From the NCBI GenBank assembly GCA_034670405.1, contig JAXDDX010000018.1, positions 5,053,501 through 5,117,500 on the forward strand: a stretch of DNA of 64,000 nt, read 5' to 3'. The notes under the pieces are model-generated. The model saw nothing but the letters and a program-made list of their open reading frames with translations. It did no database searches and was not told the DNA's origin. Shown here one piece after another: positions 22,501-32,132 of this stretch (positions within the stretch are counted from its first letter, which is position 1; each line of letters opens with the position of its first letter). This DNA comes from Hoplostethus atlanticus (taxonomy: Eukaryota; Chordata; Actinopteri; Trachichthyiformes; Trachichthyidae). The translations under genes and the position numbers were made by a program.

Positions 22501-25119
22501 ATCAAGTCATGATTGTGTGTGATGAATAAAAAGCGACAGACCCAAGTCAAAATATGTTTTGCATCAGGTGTTTATTTCATATGTAAAAAAACAAACACAT
22601 TTCAACATATTTAAAGTCAAAATACTAATTTCAAGTATAAATAGTTGAGGGTGACAACATCATTCAATACAGATAATATAAAAAAATAATTCAGATAGTA
22701 AAGAAAAACATTCCATAAGTAAATAAGAAATAAATCAGTAGGGTAACCAGTCTCTTAACATGAGCCTAAGAGATCTGAATGTATGAATGTTTGTCATTAC
22801 CCTCAGAAGCGGCTGTTAGTGACTCATAACCACTACTAAAAACAGACATATTCTTATATCCTGTAATAGGGTGCCTGGCCCATGTGCTGGGGATGGAGGC
22901 TAGAGGCACAGTTAGAACAAACAGACCTTTTAAAAATGCCACCCTAAAAAAGGTCTGGAAGAGCCACTAACTTTATAGGGAACAAATCATACATGTGTGA
23001 CCCTCTTATAACACTCCCATAAACAATGAGTTCATCTTGATCTGACCAGGATAAAACATCTTTTGATTTTTTCATCGAAAATGTTTGCCTCTAGACAATC
23101 TAGAATCTAGACACATCAGAAAAGCCGATCTTGCAATCAGGTGTATACCCTAACTCTTTGTGTAATCTTTCTGCATAAGCCATATGCTCATGGTCATTTG
23201 TACTAGGCCATTGTACAAACACATACTTATGATGGTCCGCATTGCAGTTCTGAGATCTTGGCGCAGACATATTTTAAATTGACCATCGATGAGGGGTTCA
23301 TTGCCGCTAAAAGAATACACGATTTTGTCAAGGTAATAAAAGGCCACGAACCTAGGCTATTAGAAAAGCAATCGCAGTCTACCTTTCGACCACCAGAGGC
23401 AGCAGCGTGCATATAGCTAGGAAGCAGAGTATTAATTTCAATGATTTCATTACAATGGAGCTGTTGGAGTATACCTGTCTTTAACAAAGTCTAAAAGTGT
23501 ATAGGAGGTGTAGCGCGTACCACCATGGTGAAAGTAGACAAGTGAAGGATTACGGACATCTGTTAGGGTAAGTGAAATTCAATGTCGTTTTTTTTCCCCA
23601 TTGTAGGGCACTCCAACCTTCGTAGGTCAAAAATAAATAAATCTTCATTCAAGAATCAGAATGTAGACCTAGTTAGAGAATACAACGTGGTTGATGCTGA
23701 TGTATTCTGATGGTAAGACCATAAGGTACCATGACTCATAGAAGTCACTGGATTGTCTTCGATTGTGTTGATTTTCCCCCCTAATCTTGATCAAAATCAA
23801 AAAAGAAAAAAACATTTCAGTGTTTATTTTCATTTAACTATGGGTTGGTGTTTGAATATATGATAGAATATGATATAGACTAGCATACTTACAGAATACA
23901 AAAAAATCTTGTAGCCTGGGCCGCTTCCACTGCGGTGTATAGATGCACAAAGCCTGACTTGTTCTTTTCCAAAATAGATTGATACTTTATTGATCCCCTG
24001 GGGGGAAATTCTTGAAAAACCTGTGGCTTAAATCCCCAAGAGACTCTCTCGGGAATTACACCTTCCCCGGAAAAGACACACACCCCTAAATCAATAGAAT
24101 CAAACAACCTGGCCACCTGGCAAGAGCATTTCCCTAGCCATATTTATTTAAAACACACCTGTTCAACATTACCATAACCAAGCTGACAGACAGGGGCTGT
24201 GCATAAAGAACATAAAATAAAACTCCCTTTACACACCTTCTAACTTGTGGTTATATAATTTACTCTGTGAAATACAGGAGCAAGCACCAGACCTAGCTTA
24301 AAGTTTTTACATTAGTCAGTATGTTGTCTGTGTCCGGACTAACTGAAATTTCAATCTAGTCTAGCTATAATATTTATTCAGACGTCTTAATGTTAAACGT
24401 ACATACAATTAACCATTTAATGTATATGTTAAATAGACGTTTATTTAGTCCCATAGACAAATATAATAGACTTTATAACGTTGACAACACCTACACTGAT
24501 ACGTTTCTCTAAAGTAATAGAGATTCATAGACAGAGGTACATTTACTTACAGTCCCACGGAAAAAGACACTCGCAACTAATCAATCGGATCAAACAAAGC
24601 CCCCCCCCCCCCGGGCAGTCCCCATCCAACAGTTTCCTTCATAAGTTACACACGCATACACCTGATCAACAGGATCATAAAAAATAAAGTACCGCTATCA
24701 AACATTTGCGTTTTTCCCGGACAAGACCTACAACCAGAAACACGTTAACACGAAAAGGTCATGGCTAGGTTCTGAGGTTGACCTGCTAGTATGCCCATGT
24801 GTCAATCTTGCTAAAGCATTTGTTACACCACTGCCTGTCAAAATTAGCCCCAATGCCTCAATGTCTGCTTCGCTTCATCCGAATGTATATAATGATGCCA
24901 TTTTGAAGTGGTGTTATATATTCGGCAGACAAACTAGCAGATTAACCTAAGCTAGCAAGCTAGCTAGCATTCTGCCCTGCTGCAATCACTATGACCATGT
25001 TGTGTTCAATATCTTCTGTCGCAGCACAGTCCATTCGTGATCAACTTACCTGCCGCAGAGAGGCTGAAGTCGAGAGTATGATGTCGCAATGCCATATCTG
25101 AGTAACAACCGTTAGCCAT
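16536..25119 (-). CDS. sms: Spermine synthase
   Basis: Transfers an aminopropyl group from decarboxylated S-adenosylmethionine to spermidine, making spermine in the cytosol. Coding exons, 5' to 3': 25119-25050, 21988-21868, 19806-19719, 19545-19481, 19358-19183, 18765-18611, 18101-18012, 17749-17635, 17536-17457, 17131-17016, 16566-16536. They total 1,107 nt (368 residues; the human protein is about 366). Landmarks are [16 protein letters not shown], the nucleotide-binding LILGGGDGG, catalytic-region [13 protein letters not shown], and the final WVFYTVWKK. The upstream ATG at 25,119 adds eight residues (MANGCYSD) before the ATG at 25,095, which aligns with the human start ([10 protein letters not shown] versus MAAARHSTLDF). 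Either may be used. The intron between 18,611 and 18,101 is AT-AC. Intron 1 hosts another candidate gene. Confidence 0.96.
18102..18610 (-). other. AT-AC (U12-type) intron of sms
   Basis: Protein similarity forces the join [14 protein letters not shown]. The intron then begins ATATCCTTT directly after GAG (the U12 donor consensus) and ends in AC. A branch-like GCCTTGACC has its presumed branch A at 18,112, about ten bases from the acceptor, as minor-spliceosome introns require. No GT-AG alternative keeps the conserved ID residues. Confidence 0.9.
22210..22448 (+). mobile_element. Tc1-like 3' end remnant
   Basis: Ends in the typical fish Tc1 terminal sequence (GAGGTTTGAATACTTTTGCA then AGGCACTGTA) with the usual AT-rich subterminal stretch. 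No transposase remains. It lies in sms intron 1. Confidence 0.75.
22571..22576 (-). other. Poly(A) signal AATAAA
   Basis: Minus-strand AATAAA about 190 bases past the stop codon of the candidate peptide gene at 22,766, suggesting an independent 3' end inside sms intron 1. Confidence 0.5.
22766..23450 (-). CDS. Candidate small secreted peptide, three exons
   Basis: I do not recognise this gene. Read on the minus strand: exon 1 23450-23383 gives [20 protein letters not shown] plus VE, a textbook signal peptide (basic start, hydrophobic core). Exon 2 23306-23227 gives [20 protein letters not shown] and continues TAMRTII. Exon 3 22899-22766 gives [20 protein letters not shown] and runs to HSYIQIS and a stop. 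Donors are GTAGAC and GTATGT; acceptors end TTTTAG and CCTCTAG. Phases 2 and 1 join cleanly to 93 residues, and an AATAAA follows. The mature part has one cysteine, so it is not a disulfide-linked hormone of the usual kinds. It lies in sms intron 1 on the same strand, so it could also be an sms alternative product. No transcript evidence is available here. Confidence 0.5.
23880..24015 (-). repeat. LINE/SINE 3' tail fragment
   Basis: The minus strand contains GAATTTCCCCCCAGGGGATC followed by AATAAAGTATCAAT, the familiar 3' terminus of fish L2/CR1-type LINEs and the SINEs that use them. No body was recognised. Confidence 0.6.
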
Positions 25120-26204
25120 GCCTGGAATAGGCAGGGGGCGAGAAAAACGGTGCTTGTCTGCAGAGGCAGTGTGCAGTGTCCTAACACCACTGACTTTTAA
25201 TGGTTTGCTGTAATGGCTGTGCTAGTGCGACCACTTCTAACTTGCTCTACAGAAGAAGCTAGCTCGTTGAAAAGGGGGACAAGAGGGGGGTGGAGGGGGC
25301 GTGGTGTGTGCGGCCACTAGAGAGGTTTTTGAAGCGAGAGAGAAATCCTCCAACTCTTTCAAACCCAATAAATAGCTTTTATGATGCTTAAATACATGCA
25401 TTGTGGCCTTGTATTTCAGCATGTTTTTTGGTCCGCGTACCACTCTCATTATTTATTATTTATTACTAATTAGCCTACTAATTATTACTCTTACTTATCT
25501 AAATTTGACTGTCTATTTTTCACGTCTATCTGTTGTGTATACAATGAGGATAAAGCTACACATAAGATCCCGTCTTCAACCAGAGCACTGTCGATCAAAT
25601 TTGGTTTCATTGCATCTCACGCATGCGAAAACCTTCCTTCCAGCAGACACGTGTTTCTGTAGGGATGAGACAGATCATATCTTTTTATTTTAATCATCTC
25701 TGGTGATACCGCCACTTCTTTCAGCAAGAATCACCTATCGCGATGCTTACAAGGTGGCGACCACACCAATCCTGGTATTTGGTGACATGTTGCCGTGACG
25801 CCCGCAGGTCCAATGAAGTTTTTCCATTCAGTATTTCAATTTTATTTATATATATATATATATAAACATACACATACGAGATAACAGACAAAACAATACA
25901 TAATAATCTAACACAGGACATGTGTGGGGGGTATTACAAAAATTATGGTGAAAATGATGTTTGCTAAGACACTAATGCGCGTGCTTCCCTGGGCCACACA
26001 ACACGGAAGCAAACCAGGAAGCGATGTATTTTGGCGCAACTTGCGTTTGAATGAATGGGTGGCCATTTTACCGTGAATTCTCTAGATCTATCGCCTTTGA
26101 TGGCCTTTATCGCGTTTTTTCTGTTGGTAATGGTGGACGTTTCAAACCGGAGGTACAAACTGCTTTTCAAGAGTATGAAATAAACAGCACGTGCCTTATT
26201 AGTA
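25120..26204. other. Upstream region of sms, gene-free
   Basis: The GC-richer stretch just upstream of the sms start (about 25,120-25,330) is the likely promoter, but no TATA box or other decisive element was seen. A short (TA)n lies at about 25,849-25,864. The rest up to the Sola element shows no gene. Confidence 0.45.
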
Positions 26205-26578
26205 GGGTCATTCCTAGCATTCGGTGCCATTTGAGTCCCCAAGACAGGTATATTTTGTGTAAAAATGGGCTAATACTTATTTCTAAAAGCTTGTCTTACA
26301 TGGTTAACCCCCCTCTACCATAGAACACAATGATATTAGGTACCCAGGATTAATTACATTTAAAATAATTACTCTAATTTTAGCACAAGTAGGCTAAACT
26401 GCCATGTCCCCAATCATGTTTGCTCAACTTCAGTTACAAATATAATAGAAATCAAACAAATTCTACATTTTTAATTATTGTTGTATAGCCTTATTTATAA
26501 TATTCCTTACCAAATGTTATTTTTTGTACATTTGTAATGCTTAAAGTTTTTAAAATATGTTGTGTCCCTGAGTCGACT

Positions 26579-27001
26579 GTCCCCCCTGTTACTCTGATGT
26601 AAGTCCCCCTGAAGACGCCCACTGACTATTCCACTAGTCACATGACTCAGGAAGTAGCATACATTTTTGGCGGGAAAATCATCTACAAGAAGCAGAGTAA
26701 GTATCACTCTTTAATAAACCTTTTTTTCAATGTTTTAGAATGCTTGACTGATGCGGTAAAGCATAACATGCCCACCCTGTTATGCTTATTTATAGTGAAG
26801 ACCGATCATTTTTTGTAATTTTGAAAATATGGTTAATAAATATGTTACAAATCTTCCTCGCTTGTCACCAAGTGCTAGCTTGTTTTTCATCACATGAGTA
26901 GTAGTGGCCAACTTTAGCATAAAATGTCCCCCCTGTTACCGTCCACCCTGTTATTGTGCAAAACAGTAACAGGGTGGACACACAGTAACAGGGTGGATGT
27001 A
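26579..27001. repeat. Left subterminal CCACCCTGTTAC motif cluster
   Basis: Six or so copies of (C/A)CCCTGTTA(C/T) in both orientations, at about 26,583, 26,773, 26,932, 26,947, 26,966 and 26,984. They mirror a cluster at the other end of the element. Repeated subterminal motifs of this kind usually serve as transposase binding sites. Confidence 0.75.
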
Positions 27002-27116
27002 AGAGAGCTAGATGAATAAGTGTTTCCAGCATGTGTTGGTATTTATTATTAATTTATTTGTTATATACTTTTATAAGATTTGTTAAAATGGTATGCATGT
27101 ATTTGTCAGGGAATGG

Positions 27117-27482
27117 CGCCGTTGAAAAGCAGAAAAGCAGCGGCGCTACAGGGCACGTCGGGATGCAGACCCTGAAAGAAGGCAGCAATACCTGAATAAA
27201 GAGAAGGATAGGTGGAGAAAGGACAGAGAAGAAGGAAGAAAAAAAGAGACCTCAGTGAAAGAGAGAAGAGAGCAGAGAGAAAGAAATGGCGAGAAAGGAA
27301 GAAAAGCTTAGGGATAGTGCCAGAGCCAGGACAATGACCACTCCTCCTCCAAGTCCAGACAGTCCCCAAGAGCCAGAAAATGCCCCACAACCAGGGCCCT
27401 CAAGGTTAGAAGAAAGTTGATGGTTAAATGCTTTGTGGATTAGGTAGAATCTGGATTTGAATTATTTTAGATGATTTTGCCC

Positions 27483-27529
<47 letters not shown>

Positions 27530-29510
27530 ACTGCTGCGCAATCAAACAGTTAACAACACCATTAGGAGAAGATTGTTATTGCAGGAATCAATACTTGAGG
27601 ACATCAGAAATAAATACAAAAACTCCCAGAAGGAACGGGAAAAACAAATTATTGCAAAAATAACAATTGGAAAAATTATAAAGAAATATAGGCTTCAGAG
27701 GGCTGCACAGGCGACTCTGGGCTTTTCAAAGAAGCGAGGTCAAAGACCAGATGGAGGGCTCATGACCTTTGAAAGAAAGGCGAGCAACAGATTACCTGCT
27801 GAATGCAAACAGAAAGTAAAGGCTTTCTTTTTAAGAGACAATGTCAGCCAGATGACAACAGGACGAAAGCAAACTCACTCAGAAGAAGAAGAAAAAACAG
27901 AAACGTTTGCTAACCGACACGATGAAGAATCTGCACCAGAAGTTCCTTTCAGAAAATGAACATCAGGTCTCTTACTCTTGTTTCTGCACCTTAAGACCAT
28001 TTTGGGTTGTGGTGCCCACAGAGGCTGATCGCGAAACCTGTCAGTGTAGAACTCATGAGAACTTACAGTTCATGGTCAACACCTTATACAGCCAAGGTCT
28101 GTCAGCAACGAAAAACCTTGAGGAAATGGTAGATGCAACAATGTGCGATCCCAAATCCAAACTCTGCGCATATGGCGAGTGTAAAGACTGTGTCTGCTCA
28201 ACACATACAATGCTGAGAGCTCCTGCAAACACAGAGGTAGCCCTTACCCAATGGTCTCTGGAAGACAATGCCAAAGTGAACAATGGAGAGGAGTCTGGGA
28301 AACGGTCAACAATCACTGTGAAGAAAAATGTGATGACAACAGAGGATGCACTTGCAAGTGAATTCCATGACAGACTGTTCAGATTTAGGCGGCACATCTT
28401 TAATATCCGATGGCAGTATGGGGCCTACAGACAGCTGAAAGAAAACTTGAGGAACAACGAATGTCTACTACATGTAGATTTCAGTGAGAACTACTCCTGT
28501 AAGTATTCTCAAGAAATTCAATCGGTCCATTTCGGAGGGTCACACCAGCAAGCAACCCTACATACTGGAGTGCTGTACACTGCAGCTGAACCGTCCCCAG
28601 TGACTTTCTGCTCCATCTCACCTTCCAGGCGGCACGATCCCCCAGCTATCTGGGCCCACCTCGACCCTGTGTTAGATATGGTGAGGGAGAGATACCCTCT
28701 GATCAATCGCCTCCATGTCTTCAGTGACGGCCCAGCTACTCAATACAAACAGAAGGGCAACTTTTACCTACTCTCAAAAGAGCCTTTCAAGAAAGGCTTC
28801 AAAGACATCAGCTGGAACTTCTTTGAGGCCAGCCATGGAAAGGGGGCTCCAGATGGTGTTGGGGGTACCCTTAAAAGATCAGCTGACAAAATTGTACGCC
28901 ATGGAGGAGATATTCCCAACGCATGTTCCACCAGTTGAGGAACTTGGGCACTTTGGTGGAACTTTTTCTTGTGGGAGAAGGAGATGTTGAGAGGAAAGTG
29001 CAGGAAATGATGGATGCGCCCCCGCTTGTGCCTGTCAAAGGAACAATGAAAATCCACCAAGTCATCAGTTTCTCTCCAGGAAAAATTAAATACCGGGACA
29101 TAACTTGCCTTTGCCAGGCAGACAAAGGTGTACTGGATTGTGCCTGCTATGGGCTGAAGGAGGTGAGCCTGGGAGAAGAGGCAAGCCCACATTGCACCGA
29201 AGAACCATCCCGGCCTGAGGTCATCATAAAAGAAAACATTGGGCAGTGGTGCATTGTGAACTATGATGGTGAACCCTACCCAGGAATCATCCTGGAGGTT
29301 GAAGATGATGTGAGAGTAAAGTGCATGCACAAGAATGGGACCAACAAGTTCTACTGGCCAGGTCCACGAGAGGATATTAGTTGGTACAGGGATGACCAGA
29401 TTGTGTGCTTGATGAGACAGCCACAATCTTTAAATAAGAGGTCCGTCCAGCTGGAGAAGACAGTGTGGAATTTCTTAGAAAAACACCTGGGTTGCTGGTT
29501 TGTTAAATAG
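27117..29510 (+). pseudogene. Sola-like transposase, decayed
   Basis: The first part (about 27,130-27,410) encodes a basic region (RRYRARRDADPERRQQYLNK) and a proline-rich end, in shifting frames. An apparent intron containing a (TG)n run follows, to about 27,549. The next open frame runs to 27,959 with MTTGRKQT, and a second, shifted by one frame near 27,880, holds KRLLTDTMKNLHQKF, a Cys-rich segment (CQCRTHE, CDPKSKLCAYGECKDCVC) and the catalytic-type blocks HVDFSENYSCKYSQEIQ, LHVFSDGPATQYK and FFEASHGKGAPDGVGG. A third open frame (28,923-29,510), after another shift near 28,920, gives the C-terminal part. The D, D and E in these blocks are the plausible DDE triad. At least two frameshifts make it non-functional as sequenced. 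Confidence 0.8.
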
Positions 29511-29616
29511 TTTGCTGTTGCTGAAACATCTGTGAGGTCAGAGACTGAAAAATGTTCCTGATGTTTCTTTTGGGTGTGCAGTACATTTGATGGTTGAAGT
29601 TTGGTGTGAGTATATG

Positions 29617-29671
<55 letters not shown>

Positions 29672-29672
<1 letters not shown>

Positions 29673-30306
29673 GAGGGGGGGAGGGGGGGGGGGGGTTTAA
29701 TGGTTAATGGTTGTTAATGGAAATAATGTTTACATTATTAATGTTCATGTGAATGTTGAATGCTTAGACCTTACCAATTGTTCCGTTCCATTCAGGTCAA
29801 ATAGAGTCAGGGTGCTGCTATTGTGCATGTTGGCTCACTGGAAAGGCTCTGCTACACTAAATGGAACGGAACCTTAATTCATTTCATTCATTTACCTGCT
29901 ATTTCATGTCAATATGGCTGCCGTGAAAAAGGTCTATAGCCTTTCTTTAATGAAATGTGTTGTTGTTCACTGGTGTGAGGTCCACCCTGTCGAGGGGGGG
30001 GGGGGGGGGGATTTAATGGTTAATGGTTGTTAATGGAAATAATGTTTACATTATTAATGTTCATGTGAATGTTGAATGCTTAGACCTTACCAATTGTTCC
30101 GTTCCATTCAGGTCAAATAGAGTCAGGGTGCTGCTATTGTGCATGTTGGCTCACTGGAAAGGCTCTGCTACACTAAATGGAACAGAACCTTAATTCATTT
30201 AATTAATTTACCTGCTATTTCATGTCAATATGGCTGCCGTGAAAAAGGTCTATAGCCTTTCTTTAATGAAATGTGTTGTTGTTCACTGGTGTGAGGTCCA
30301 CCCTGT
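29672..30306 (+). repeat. Tandem duplication of about 316 bp inside the Sola element
   Basis: The stretch 29,672-29,990, from CGAGGGG with a poly-G run to GGTCCACCCTGT, is repeated at 29,991-30,306 with only a few differences. A (TG)n microsatellite (29,623-29,671) immediately precedes the first copy. Confidence 0.9.
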
Positions 30307-30690
30307 TACGTCCTGTACACCCTGTTTCTCTTCTGTCCACCCTGTTACCTATGTGTTTTTTTGATAATAATTAAATAAAATCAACAAATATTAAGCATGT
30401 CTTTGTGGTTACTTGCAGGGAATAAATTAGCAAAATGAAATCACTTAAAAATGGAGCCAAATTCCATTGAAATTCCTTTTTATTCTAAAAGAAATGTGTT
30501 GAAATTACATTGTGCCTTAAAATAGAACAAGTCTTTTTTCAAGATAATGCTTGTTTATGAATACTTTGTTAAAATATATTTGAGGGATAAAGTAAAGGAC
30601 ATTTTAGCTCTGAGAAAATGTAAATATTACAATAACTGTGCATTCATAACACTTATTAATAGAGATGAGAATGTCCTGTAACAGGGTGGA
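29979..30690. repeat. Right subterminal CCACCCTGTTAC motif cluster
   Basis: Copies at about 29,980, 30,297, 30,319, 30,338 and, inverted, 30,677 mirror the left cluster of the same element. Confidence 0.7.
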
Positions 30691-31636
30691 CATTTGGCCT
30701 ATGTCACGTGAAGAATTTGGTCAAAATTATTAGACCATAATATCATGAGCTGGACCAATATATTTTTCTTGTAGTTTAACAAGCCCTCCTTCAGATGAAA
30801 TAATACAATCATGGAAAATTTTACATTTTTTGATAGAAAGTATACCACGCTGAAATGGCACCGAATAGTAGGAATGACCCAGTAATGAAAGTTTCCTAGT
30901 TCCTATGTTCAAGATATAAACATAAAAATTACACAAACATAACTTCTAAAATGGAGTATTTAATGCTACTACTACTATATCATATATCATAATATTTCCT
31001 TACATTCAGAACTATCTAGATGTAGCTATCTAAATTGAGAAATTGATCATGATAATCTGTAAAATCTACAATAGGTAATTACTCCTATTGTGTATTTCAG
31101 CTCTCAAATCTTGTTTATGTACCAGGGTGAATGCAGTAGAAGTGGAGACGCAATCCATACTTGACTCCATGGTGTAGTCTTATAACAAACCTGACTGACA
31201 ACACAGAGGTATGCACAAGTGTGTTAGGCCCGCAGGCATTAGATAGCAGGGGTAAAGTTGTGTTGAGTCTGATGGGAGTTGCTATAGAGGGAGGTGGTTC
31301 CTGGACACTGGAACACACTGTTGAGCCTTCTTGAGGTGTCGTGGGCCCGACTCAACGAAACATCGGTGAAGGAAGGTTCACACTTGATAACCCCAATGAC
31401 ATGCCCACTCTCACGCACTCGACCTATAACATCTAGAGTGGGTAGGCTAGTGAACGTGCTGCCTCCGCCATGGGCCATTAGACTTATGACGGGATAGCCT
31501 GATATCCTCTATGGCAGTGGTTCCCAAAGTGGGTGCCGTAATGACTGGCCAGGGGTGCCGCAAGATCTGTTAATTTCCATATTTTATTGTGTCTATTTAA
31601 TAACGTTTCATCACATAAAAATCCGCTCGCAAGACA

Positions 31637-32097
31637 GCATCCCTATTCAAAGGGATAGCGGCGCATCTGAAAACGCTGGATGAAAGGTTTGAGTGTTATT
31701 TCCCCGCTTCGAAGAATGAAGACTATGACTGGATCTGCGATCCTTTCAACTCCGATCATCAGAATCAGCAAAGAAGTTGACAATCAAAGCCCAGGAAGAA
31801 CTTGCAGAACTGAAAATGGATCGCACCTTGAAATTGAAGTTTGGAGAAATGTCGTCGGACAAGTTTTGGCTGCTTGTGGGACACGAATATCCATCTCTGG
31901 CAAACTGCGCAATCAGTGTGCTATTGCCGTTCCCAACATCATACTTGTGTGAGCTGGCTTTCTCATCCCTGACATACGTGAAAAGCAAGAGAAGGCATCG
32001 CCTGTCAGTGGAGTCAGATCTACGCGTTGCGCTCTCTTCAATCTCTCCCTGCATCAAGAGACTGTGCTCTCAACAGCAGGCTCACACGTCCCACTAA
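31637..32097 (+). pseudogene. hAT transposase C-terminal fragment (ZBED/SCAND3-type)
   Basis: Two frames together read HLKTLDERFECYFPASKNED and then LAELKMDRTLKLKFGEMSSD, KFWLLVGHEYPSLANCAISV, SYLCELAFSSLTYVKSKRRH. This is the hAT C-terminal dimerisation region as in ZBED5/SCAND3-type proteins. The N-terminal zinc finger and most of the catalytic core are absent, and a frame change separates the halves. Confidence 0.85.
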
Positions 32098-32132
32098 AAT
32101 GCCTGATAGCTCCATACGCAGAGTTATTTTTA

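Larger units (their letters stand above)
26205..30880 (+). mobile_element. Sola-like DNA transposon, 4.7 kb
   Basis: Inverted ends of about 31 bp begin GGGTCATTCCTA and continue to TTCGGTGCCATTT on both sides with few mismatches. The element is flanked by AGTA at 26,201-26,204 and again at 30,881-30,884, a 4-bp target duplication. It carries a DDE-type transposase gene (listed separately) and many subterminal copies of CCACCCTGTTAC. The 4-bp duplication together with the transposase sequence type fits the Sola superfamily. That family name is from memory; the status as a cut-and-paste DNA transposon is secure. Confidence 0.85.

Noticed and set aside
22766-23450. Relaxin-family reading of the small peptide ([12 protein letters not shown] resembles C-x-R-x-x-x-R-x-x-I)
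   Set aside because: The second B-chain cysteine, the A chain and the usual intron position are all absent; the likeness is superficial.
28764-29426. 220-residue minus-strand frame over the transposase
   Set aside because: It is the shadow of the transposase coding strand, with no similarity of its own.
27907-29510. A domesticated host gene derived from the transposase
   Set aside because: The frame changes at least twice, the terminal repeats and target duplication are intact, and nothing suggests host exons around it.
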